Source: Comamonadaceae bacterium
GTDB taxonomy: Bacteria; Pseudomonadota; Gammaproteobacteria; Burkholderiales; Burkholderiaceae_C
Length of the DNA: 64,000 nt
Reading direction: 5' to 3'
Assembly (NCBI GenBank): GCA_947373185.1
Contig: CANBWP010000015.1
Location: 1 to 64,000 of the forward strand
Part shown: positions 56,745 to 64,000 of the stretch, in pieces
Position numbering within the stretch: position 1 is the first letter of the stretch
Layout of the letters: each line of letters begins with the position of its first letter
Program-made: the position numbers and the translations under genes
Notes under the pieces: generated by a model
The model's input: only the letters and a program-made list of their open reading frames with translations
Databases searched by the model: none
What the model was told of the DNA's origin: nothing

Positions 56745-58739
56745 ATGGCGTTTCACCTGCCCTCGTTAAGCGAGCTGCGCAACACCGAGTTTGAAATCTT
56801 CAAGTTTCAAACGCGGGTCATGGTCTTGCAGGGTGTTGTGTTGTTGTGCTTTGCACTTTTGGGCATGCGCTTGTTTTATTTGCAAGTCATTCGTCACGAC
56901 GACTTGCTAGAGCAAGCGGAAAACAACCGCACCGCCATCCTGCCCACCGTGCCCAACCGAGGGACCATCCTGGACCGCAATGGCGTGATCTTGGCCAACA
57001 ACTATTCGGCGTACACCTTGGAGATCACGCCGTCGCGGGTGAAAGATTTGGAAGCCACCATCGACAGCTTGGCAGAGATCGTTGACATCCCCTTGCGCGA
57101 CCGACGTCGCTTCAAACGCATGCGCGAAGAGTCTAAAAATTTTGATTCACTGCCCATTCGCTCGCGTCTGACGGACGAAGAGGTGGCCAAATTCACAGCG
57201 CAACATTACCGCTTCCCCGGCGTTGAAATCAAAGCCCGTCTGTTTCGAAATTACCCCTTTGGTCATTTGGCCAGCCATGTCGTGGGCTACATCGGCCGCA
57301 TCAATCAAAAAGAAAAAGAGCAACTTGAAGACAACGATGACGACGGCAACTACCGCGGCACGCAATACATCGGCAAACTCGGTGTTGAGCAGCGATACGA
57401 ACGCGAATTGCACGGCATCACGGGTGTGCAAGAAGTAGAAACCTCGGCCGGAGGCCGTGCTGTCCGCAGACTGGCCAGTCGTCCGGCAACCCCCGGTCAA
57501 AACGTGGTGCTCTCCCTTGACATCAAGTTGCAAAAAATGATCGAGGACCTGTACGGCGACAGGCGCGGTGCGCTGGTGGCGCTGGACCCGCGTACAGGCG
57601 AAGTCTTGGCCTTTGTCAGCAAGCCCACGTTCGATCCCAATTTATTTGTCGACGGCATTGACAGTGAAAGCTGGAAAATGCTCAGCGAGTCTATTGACAA
57701 GCCCTTGCTAAACCGCGCCATTCGCGGCACCTATCCACCGGGCTCCACGTACAAACCTTTCATGGCGCTGGCTGCCCTTGAAACAGGCAAGCGCAGTGCG
57801 AGCGAAATCATCAACGACCAAGGCTCATGGACTTTCGGTGGCCACACCTTTCGAAGTCATGGCGACACAGGCTTAGGTCCTGTCGACATGGTTCGCTCCA
57901 TCGTCTTGTCCAGCAACGTTTATTACTACTCCTTGGCCAACACCTTGGGGGTCGACACCATTCATGACTTCATGAAGCCCTTAGGCTTTGGTCAAATCAC
58001 AGGCATTGACTTACCTGGCGAACTCAAAGGCATCTTGCCAAGCACCGAGTGGAAAAAGAACGCCTACAAAAAACCCGAACACCAACGCTGGTACGGTGGC
58101 GAAACCATCTCTTTGGGCATTGGACAGGGCTACAACGCTTTCACCATGATGCAGCTCGCCGCCGCCACAGCCACTCTGGCCAATGGTGGCACGCAATTCA
58201 AACCACGCCTTGTGAAAGCAACGCAAGACCCCATCCAAAGAATCGACAGGCCTGTGTCTGTCGGTGAGCCCCTCCCTTTAGGCTTCAAACCAGAGAACAT
58301 TGCTGTGGTTCGCCAAGGCTTGATTGGCGTTGCCAAAGAGGGGACGTCTGCGCATGTGTTTGCTGGCACCCCTTACCAAAGCGCAGGCAAAACAGGTACC
58401 GCCCAGGCCGTCACCATTGGCCAAAAGGAAAAGTACAACGCCAGCAAACTGGAAGAGCATCAGCGCGACCACGCTTTGTACATGGCCTTTGCGCCTGCCG
58501 AAAATCCGCAAATTGCCTTGGCCATGGTGGTTGAAAACGCCGGCTTTGGCGCGGCACAAGCGGCCCCCATTGCGCGACGCGTTTTTGATTATTGGTTGTT
58601 GGGTGACTACCCCAGCCTCGATGACATTCAAGCTTCTCAGAAGGGCGCTGCGGCCACGCCTATTGGTGTTCGTCGCCGCAAAGAGGACGTTCAACTGATC
58701 CCAACCGAAGGGGTCGCTGGCGTGATGGGCAATCGTTAA
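56745..58739 (+). CDS. mrdA: Penicillin-binding protein 2
   Basis: PBP2 is the elongasome transpeptidase. The 664-residue protein has one N-terminal TM helix (about 26-46), a pedestal domain starting at VPNRGTILDRNGVILANNYS, and the penicillin-binding domain with SxxK at Ser334-Lys337 (PPGSTYKPF), SxN at Ser389-Asn391 and the KTGTAQ motif. rodA (mrdB), often next in line, does not follow here; the next feature is an opposite-strand lipoprotein gene. Confidence 0.97.
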   Translation: MAFHLPSLSELRNTEFEIFKFQTRVMVLQGVVLLCFALLGMRLFYLQVIRHDDLLEQAENNRTAILPTVPNRGTILDRNGVILANNYSAYTLEITPSRVKDLEATIDSLAEIVDIPLRDRRRFKRMREESKNFDSLPIRSRLTDEEVAKFTAQHYRFPGVEIKARLFRNYPFGHLASHVVGYIGRINQKEKEQLEDNDDDGNYRGTQYIGKLGVEQRYERELHGITGVQEVETSAGGRAVRRLASRPATPGQNVVLSLDIKLQKMIEDLYGDRRGALVALDPRTGEVLAFVSKPTFDPNLFVDGIDSESWKMLSESIDKPLLNRAIRGTYPPGSTYKPFMALAALETGKRSASEIINDQGSWTFGGHTFRSHGDTGLGPVDMVRSIVLSSNVYYYSLANTLGVDTIHDFMKPLGFGQITGIDLPGELKGILPSTEWKKNAYKKPEHQRWYGGETISLGIGQGYNAFTMMQLAAATATLANGGTQFKPRLVKATQDPIQRIDRPVSVGEPLPLGFKPENIAVVRQGLIGVAKEGTSAHVFAGTPYQSAGKTGTAQAVTIGQKEKYNASKLEEHQRDHALYMAFAPAENPQIALAMVVENAGFGAAQAAPIARRVFDYWLLGDYPSLDDIQASQKGAAATPIGVRRRKEDVQLIPTEGVAGVMGNR

Positions 58740-58787
58740 GCGTGTGCCTTGATCGACCTGCTGCTGGTCTGCACGGTTGAGCCCTGA

Positions 58788-59051
58788 TCAGCTCAACAAG
58801 ATGTAACCTTTTTTGACCAAGCAGTCTCTGAATTTGACGACATTGAAATGATCGGCCATTGAACCATCGTTTTCAGATTGAACTTGTTTGTAGCACTGCT
58901 GTTTATCCGCTTTGTACTTCTCAACATTCAGGCTGTCTATCGTGGCAGGGTTGTAGGCGCCTGACGATGAATCCGAATTCAAGAGACCCACATTCAAAGT
59001 GGTGCATCCTTGGCATAACAGCAATGTGAGTCCTGCAAATAAGTGTCTCAT
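58788..59051 (-). CDS. Small hypothetical lipoprotein
   Basis: An 87-residue protein with a lipoprotein signal peptide (RHLFAGLTLLLCQGC, lipobox ending at Cys16). A short Ser/Gly/Asn-rich linker and a C-terminal domain with two Cys (QQCYKQVQSENDG, KFRDCLVKKGYILL) follow; the Cys pair may form a disulfide. I do not recognise the family, though a Cys-x-Lys/Asp 'CLVKKGY' end recalls small exported proteins of proteobacteria. It has a possible own promoter at 59082-59087. Confidence 0.65.
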   Translation of the reverse strand: MRHLFAGLTLLLCQGCTTLNVGLLNSDSSSGAYNPATIDSLNVEKYKADKQQCYKQVQSENDGSMADHFNVVKFRDCLVKKGYILLS

Positions 59052-59081
59052 GATGCCTTGATAATCTATATTGTTCTATAA

Positions 59082-59087
59082 ATTATA
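59082..59087 (-). promoter_or_regulatory. Probable -10 box of the small lipoprotein gene
   Basis: A perfect TATAAT on the minus strand lies 30 bases upstream of the lipoprotein ATG in an AT-rich stretch. A convincing -35 box is not seen at 17 bases. Confidence 0.4.
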
Positions 59088-59148
59088 ACCATCAAAATTA
59101 CAACGAACAGAGACCTCTTCTTTCACGTCCTTCTCTCATGGATGCTTT

Positions 59149-59346
59149 GATCAGGGCATTCCGCACGACTCACAAGATAAGGCTTTCACAGAATTCTTCA
59201 GAGTGGCACCCAACAACGCAATCCGGGGTGTGGGCTTGGGGCTGTCGATTGTGGACCGAATCGCGCGTGCACATTGCGGTCATGTTCAACTGACCCGTTC
59301 ACCTGGAAATGGCGCTACTTTTTGCATTGATCTACCGCTGACCTAG
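59149..59346 (+). pseudogene. C-terminal remnant of a sensor histidine kinase
   Basis: One frame without a start codon reads DQGIPHDSQDKAFTEFFRV, then GVGLGLSIVDRIARAHCGHV and SPGNGATFCIDLPLT before a TAG. These are the G1 (DxGxG-like), F and G2 boxes of a HATPase_c domain in their proper order. Everything upstream (H-box, TM helices, N box) is missing. About 65 codons remain. This is a decayed kinase gene, probably cut by a deletion. The 325-base gap 59052-59376 also holds the lipoprotein promoter; nothing else is seen. Confidence 0.8.
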
Positions 59347-59376
59347 CCAAACAAATTAATGGTGACAAGGAAAGCT

Positions 59377-59452
59377 TGGTGCGGCTGGCGGGGATCGAAC
59401 CCACGACCCTTGGCTTCGGAGGCCAATACTCTATCCACTGAGCTACAGCCGC
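59377..59452 (-). tRNA. tRNA-Arg (anticodon CCG)
   Basis: The minus strand folds as a standard cloverleaf: acceptor GCGGCTG/CAGCCGC, D stem GCTC/GAGT, anticodon stem TTGGC/GCCAA with loop CTCCGAA, T stem with GGTTCGATC. Anticodon CCG reads CGG (Arg). The terminal CCA is encoded. Length is 76 bases. Confidence 0.96.
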
Positions 59453-59517
59453 GCTCGATTCATTGCTGAGAGAGGACGCCGATTATGGCACGCGCCCTTC
59501 CATTAGATGGATTTACC

Positions 59518-59547
59518 CCGAGAATTTGAAATCTCGGAGGTTATAAT
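59518..59547 (+). promoter_or_regulatory. Dyad plus -10 box upstream of the cytochrome c gene
   Basis: CCGAGA-N8-TCTCGG (59518-59537) is directly followed by TATAAT (59542-59547). The dyad occupies the -35 region, which otherwise shows no TTGACA-like element, as would suit an activator- or repressor-controlled promoter. The regulator is unknown. Confidence 0.45.
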
Positions 59548-59603
59548 CAAAAGTTGATTCCGATCAACCGGACACAGTTCAATAGAGATTTATTGAGGAC
59601 GCT

Positions 59604-60128
59604 ATGAGCGACAACAGCCACGATCAAGCCCACGAAGACCACACTGGCCCGGTCAAAACACCCAAACAAATGTTGATGTTGAGCTTTGCTTCTTTCATCA
59701 TCCCTGTGTTCATCATCATTGGCTTGGTGTACTACGTTACCTCCGCCAACAAAACAGCCCCTGGTGGCGACACCGAGCGTGCCGTTGCTGAGCGCATCCA
59801 AAAAGTGGGTTCTGTTGAAATCCGCGATGCCAACCGCCCCCTCAAATCTGGCGAAGACGTTTACAAAGCTCAGTGCTCGACTTGCCATGCCACAGGTGCA
59901 GCAGGCTCTCCCAAGTTTGGCGATGTTGCGGCTTGGGCTCCCCGCATCAAAACCGGTTTTGATGCTTTGATCAATTCAGCACTCAAGGGCAAAAATGCCA
60001 TGGGTGCACAAGGCGGTGGCGATTTCAGCGACATCGAAATTGCGCGTGGCGTGGCCTACATGACGTCTGCTGCTGGCGGCAAATTCAAAGAACCTGAAGC
60101 ACCCGCTGCGCCTGCAGAGAAGAAGTAA
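59604..60128 (+). CDS. Membrane-anchored c-type cytochrome (c5-like)
   Basis: A 174-residue protein with a cytoplasmic N-terminus, one TM helix (about 25-47, MLSFASFIIPVFIIIGLVYY) and a periplasmic cytochrome c domain with CSTCH (Cys91, Cys94, His95) and a possible axial Met133 (KNAMGAQGGG). The Ala/Pro/Lys tail is flexible. The family resembles cytochrome c5, an electron carrier near terminal oxidases. It is monocistronic with a promoter-like element and a strong terminator. Confidence 0.9.
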   Translation: MSDNSHDQAHEDHTGPVKTPKQMLMLSFASFIIPVFIIIGLVYYVTSANKTAPGGDTERAVAERIQKVGSVEIRDANRPLKSGEDVYKAQCSTCHATGAAGSPKFGDVAAWAPRIKTGFDALINSALKGKNAMGAQGGGDFSDIEIARGVAYMTSAAGGKFKEPEAPAAPAEKK

Positions 60129-60165
60129 TCAAGGCGGCCCTTTTGACAGGGTCTTGACGCAAAGA

Positions 60166-60198
60166 ACCGCTCGATGCACATCAGAGCGGTTTTTTTTG
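60166..60198 (+). terminator. Rho-independent terminator after the cytochrome c gene
   Basis: AACCGCTC (60166-60173) pairs with GAGCGGTT (60185-60192) and leads into eight T. It overlaps the 3' end of the convergent hypothetical gene by about 18 bases. Confidence 0.9.
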
Positions 60199-60726
60199 GC
60201 CTGCTGCAGGGCTGACGCAATAGCCAAATCGCTGGGGCATCTCTTTAGCATCCAAGGCTTGTAGTGGCCACAAACCTTGCTCAAGCCCTTCTGCAGCTTG
60301 CGCCACATCAAGTGTGTGCAGCAAACCAACGCCCATGCTGGTTTCAAAGTAAACACGACCTTCTGCATCGCTGAAGCAGGCCAGTGCCTGCGCTTGTTGG
60401 CCGGTTTGTGCGCTCAGTTTGAAATCATCAGACATGCGCCACACCCAAGGGGTGGCGGCCAACTCAACATAAACACGTTGCGGGCCATTCTGAAAAAACC
60501 AGGCGCCCGCCTCGTCGACAGCGTAATTGCGGTGAATGAATTCAATCAATTTTTCGTGTTGCAGCAGTGAGCCTTTGGAGCCCGGTACACCGCTTTGAAA
60601 AGCACCGCAGGCTTGTGCCGCATCATCGCGCAGGTACCAGTGCCCGCGTTCGTCCAGCCCTAACCAGCCATAGCAATCTGGCACGTTGGGCCACTTGGCC
60701 ATCGCTTGTTTGACAAGATCATCCAT
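60181..60726 (-). CDS. Conserved hypothetical protein downstream of YheT-type hydrolase
   Basis: A 181-residue soluble protein beginning MDDLVKQAMAKWPNVPDCYG, with GWLGLDERGHWYLRDD, HEKLIEFIHRNYAVDEAGAW and FFQNGPQRVYVELAATPWVW. I recall this pattern from betaproteobacterial proteins of unknown function (a DUF in the 29xx series; number not verified). Its ATG overlaps the hydrolase stop by 8 bases, so the two are translationally coupled. The gene's 3' end contains part of the cytochrome c terminator. Confidence 0.75.
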   Translation of the reverse strand: MDDLVKQAMAKWPNVPDCYGWLGLDERGHWYLRDDAAQACGAFQSGVPGSKGSLLQHEKLIEFIHRNYAVDEAGAWFFQNGPQRVYVELAATPWVWRMSDDFKLSAQTGQQAQALACFSDAEGRVYFETSMGVGLLHTLDVAQAAEGLEQGLWPLQALDAKEMPQRFGYCVSPAAGQKKPL

Positions 60727-61726
60727 GGGCTTGATCTGACGAGATGTGCCGCAAAAGCCAAGCACCCACCGCTTGCGGCATGGCTTTCAAGTGCCCAGGC
60801 CAGTGACCCCTGGCAAAGCCCACATGGCCGCCGCCTTCTGGATGCCACAATTTAACGTGCGTGCTGACTTTGTTTTGAGTTGGTAAGCTGCTTGCGGGTA
60901 CAAAGGGATCATTCTTTGCATTCAAAGCCAATGCAGGGACGCCAATCTGGCCCATCAGAGGCAGCGCAGAAGCACGCTGCCAGTAATCGTCGGTGTTCTT
61001 AAAACCGTGCAAAGGCGCTGTGAACACATCGTCAAATTCGTACAAGTCTTTGGCTGCCATCAGTTTTTGAACGTCAAACAATCCTGGATGTTGTTTTAAC
61101 TTGGCCATGGCTTTGGGCTTCATGGTCCGCAAAAACATGCGCGTGTAGACCTGCCGATTCAAACCCTCACCCATGGCTTTGCCGCTGGCGCTCAAGTCCA
61201 AGGGTGAGCAGACTGATGCGACTGCCTTCACGACTTCTTGAGCGCTTTGGCCATGCTCGCCAGCCCAACGCATCAATGCGTTACCTCCCAAAGACACACC
61301 CGCGGCCACCAAACCTGGTCGGCCTTCTGTGTCTGCTCGACGTTTCAACTTTCGCAGCAAATGATCAATCTCTTGATGATCGCCAGAGTGATAGGCGCGA
61401 GGTGCTAAATTCAAACTGCCGCTGCAGCCTCTGAAATGTGGAACCACCAAGTCGCAGTCGTTGTGCAAGGCCCAATCTGCAAAGGCTTGTGCATAGTGAC
61501 TGCTTGACGAACCCTCGAGACCATGAAACAAAACGAGCAGGGGTTTAGCCGCCGAAGGGTTGACTGCCTCACAGAAGTCGAGGTCCACAAAATCTTCATC
61601 TGGCGTGGTCCATCTTTCACGCCGCCAAGTGGGCGCACCCGCATCAAACCTGCGGGACCACAGTGCCGGCCAAATGGTTTGCAAATGGCCGCCTGGCAGC
61701 CACCTTGGTGCTTGGTAGTCGGTCAA
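60719..61726 (-). CDS. YheT-family alpha/beta hydrolase
   Basis: A 335-residue alpha/beta hydrolase. APRWLPGGHLQTIWPAL opens the family; the oxyanion HG is in LLVLFHGLEGSSSSHYAQAF, the nucleophile elbow is GVSLGGNALMRW, and the late His lies in HPEGGGHVGF. YheT proteins are uncharacterised esterases. The start is TTG 61726, in the context TTGA: it overlaps the upstream stop by 3 bases (61723-61725), giving a coupled start. ATG 61807 is far upstream and has no family support. Confidence 0.85.
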   Translation of the reverse strand: MTDYQAPRWLPGGHLQTIWPALWSRRFDAGAPTWRRERWTTPDEDFVDLDFCEAVNPSAAKPLLVLFHGLEGSSSSHYAQAFADWALHNDCDLVVPHFRGCSGSLNLAPRAYHSGDHQEIDHLLRKLKRRADTEGRPGLVAAGVSLGGNALMRWAGEHGQSAQEVVKAVASVCSPLDLSASGKAMGEGLNRQVYTRMFLRTMKPKAMAKLKQHPGLFDVQKLMAAKDLYEFDDVFTAPLHGFKNTDDYWQRASALPLMGQIGVPALALNAKNDPFVPASSLPTQNKVSTHVKLWHPEGGGHVGFARGHWPGHLKAMPQAVGAWLLRHISSDQAHG

Positions 61727-62172
61727 TGTAAAACCGCAGGTGTTGATGACACTTCGGCAGGTGCATTGGGTGTACCAGGGCTTGCATGGTGCGCCACCAT
61801 GCGCCAACCCTGGGGTGTCTTGTGATACACATTGGTGGCCAGCACATAGGCCGTTTGCGGGCCGTCGGCCCCCAGTACTTCGACGCGCTCGACCAAGTGG
61901 TGCATGGCACTGGCCAATGCGTCTACTTTATGCACTTGCGTGGGCTGTGCTTGCACCGTGCCGTTGGCAAACATGCCCTCAAAGGTGGCGCGAATGGCTG
62001 CCGCGCCAATGAGCCGAGGTCCACCTGGATGCACGCACACAATTTCTTCTTCATCGGCCCAACACGCCATCAAACGCTCGATGTCACCTTGCCTCAGCGC
62101 GTCATAAAACGCAGCCTCGACATCGTCTGGATTGCCACCCAAAGTAGCAGCTTGAAGTTTGGCTTTGCGCAT
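61723..62172 (-). CDS. NTF2-like (SnoaL/DUF4440-type) protein
   Basis: A 149-residue protein with the NTF2-like alpha+beta cone: VEAAFYDALRQGDIERLMAC, WADEEEIVCVHPGGPRLIGA and YVLATNVYHKTPQGWRMVAH. These proteins bind small molecules or act as accessory domains; no catalytic role can be assigned. It is the first gene of the three-gene operon ending at 60181, and lies just after the atpC terminator. Confidence 0.82.
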   Translation of the reverse strand: MRKAKLQAATLGGNPDDVEAAFYDALRQGDIERLMACWADEEEIVCVHPGGPRLIGAAAIRATFEGMFANGTVQAQPTQVHKVDALASAMHHLVERVEVLGADGPQTAYVLATNVYHKTPQGWRMVAHHASPGTPNAPAEVSSTPAVLH

Positions 62173-62185
62173 GGTGTCCTTAGAA

Positions 62186-62213
62186 ACAAAAAACCCGGCG
62201 TGCGCCGGGTTTC
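62186..62213 (-). terminator. Rho-independent terminator of the ATP synthase operon
   Basis: On the minus strand AAACCCGGC pairs with GCCGGGTTT around a 4-base loop and runs into TTTTTTG. It lies 34 bases after the atpC stop. Confidence 0.9.
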
Positions 62214-62246
62214 AGAAAACTTGTCAGCGTGTTCAACGCCCACATT

Positions 62247-62663
62247 TTATTTTTTAGTGCGGAACTTGCGCAAGGCAGCCAGCTGGGCAGCAAACACTGC
62301 CAACTCGCTTTGCGCACGCGCCATGTCGATTTCGGACTTGGCGTTGCGAAGCGCATCCTCTGCAGCTGCTTTAGCGGCATTGGCCTTCTCTTCGTCCAAG
62401 TCTTTACCGCGAATCGCAGTGTCTGACAACACGGTCACGTGGTCGGGTTGCACTTCCAAAATGCCGCCAGCCACGAAGACGAATTCTTCGGTGCCGTCGG
62501 TTTTTTCGATGCGAACAGAGCCAGCCTTGATACGTGAAATCAACGGTGTGTGACGGGGATAGATGCCCAACTCACCAGCTTCACCAGGCAAGGCCACAAA
62601 GCGGGCTTCACCTGAGAAGATGGACTCTTCGGCACTGACCACATCAACGCGGATGGTGTTCAT
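62247..62663 (-). CDS. atpC: F0F1 ATP synthase subunit epsilon
   Basis: Epsilon is part of the central stalk and regulates ATPase activity. The 138-residue product starts [20 protein letters not shown] and has the beta-sandwich ([20 protein letters not shown]) and a C-terminal helical hairpin ([20 protein letters not shown]). It follows atpD by 34 bases and ends the operon before the terminator. Confidence 0.96.
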   Translation of the reverse strand: MNTIRVDVVSAEESIFSGEARFVALPGEAGELGIYPRHTPLISRIKAGSVRIEKTDGTEEFVFVAGGILEVQPDHVTVLSDTAIRGKDLDEEKANAAKAAAEDALRNAKSEIDMARAQSELAVFAAQLAALRKFRTKK

Positions 62664-62697
62664 AGTTTGTTCCTTGAAAAGGGTTTACAAAAATGGC

Positions 62698-64000
<1,303 letters not shown>

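Noticed and set aside
58776-58797. Hairpin GTTGAGC-N8-GCTCAAC between mrdA and the lipoprotein gene as a terminator
   Set aside because: The stem is 7 bases and no T-run follows on either strand; it also reaches into the end of the lipoprotein gene.
59346-59452. tRNA-Arg as integration site with attachment repeats
   Set aside because: I looked for a copy of the tRNA 3' end downstream (58740-59346) and saw none; no integrase gene is present. The kinase remnant alone does not prove integration.

Overview
The window reads as a stretch of chromosome from a betaproteobacterium of the order Burkholderiales, most likely family Comamonadaceae (a Limnohabitans/Rhodoferax/Polaromonas-like organism; the genus is an inference). 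Pointers are the oxyR-recG pair, a PhaM-type PHA granule protein, DUF3567- and DUF3108-type proteins, the yraN-diaA-dolP/rsmI group, and gatCAB divergent from mreBCD-mrdA. Coding density is high and most genes are housekeeping genes.

Layout. 1-6612 (minus): spc and alpha ribosomal protein genes from rplN to a partial rpsD, including secY and rpmJ. They are read from a sigma70-like promoter at 6783-6810, divergent from proC. 6959-13538: proC, ubiA, oxyR, recG, a small HTH regulator and queA, followed by tgt. 14729-23070: FIST protein, PhaM, GST, enoyl-CoA hydratase, DksA-like protein, eRF1-domain-like protein, fumarylacetoacetase-family hydrolase, DUF3108, DUF3567 and an AbrB-type membrane protein. 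23110-36979: purU, glcD, YggS, a 3-hydroxyisobutyrate-dehydrogenase-type enzyme, dolP-diaA-yraN divergent from rsmI, an EamA/PanE/HpaI operon, a nitronate monooxygenase, radA and ilvE. 37000-44178: a zinc-finger protein, two convergent glycosyltransferases, a Cpx/Rst-like two-component system, AmpG, an M48 peptidase and an MBL hydrolase.

44252-48495 (possibly to 49278) is the most unusual part: a compact microcin-V-like export locus. It encodes a CvaA/HlyD-type membrane fusion protein, a low-GC CPBP-like membrane protein with a decayed first catalytic motif (candidate immunity protein), a 68-residue peptide with a textbook double-glycine leader, and a C39-peptidase ABC exporter with an intact Cys-His-Asp set. 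A strong intrinsic-terminator hairpin separates peptide and exporter genes. A methyltransferase gene follows 39 bases later. No TolC-type partner gene is present in the window.

49288-64000: xth divergent from pyrE, gatB-gatA-gatC, mreB-mreC-mreD-mrdA, a small lipoprotein, a truncated histidine-kinase remnant, tRNA-Arg(CCG), a membrane-anchored cytochrome c, a three-gene operon with overlapping ends (NTF2-like, YheT-type hydrolase, conserved hypothetical), and the end of the ATP synthase operon (atpD partial, atpC).

All calls rest on reading the sequence and family knowledge; no database search was run. Starts were moved from the longest open frame where a ribosome binding site, a family start or an overlap argued for it.
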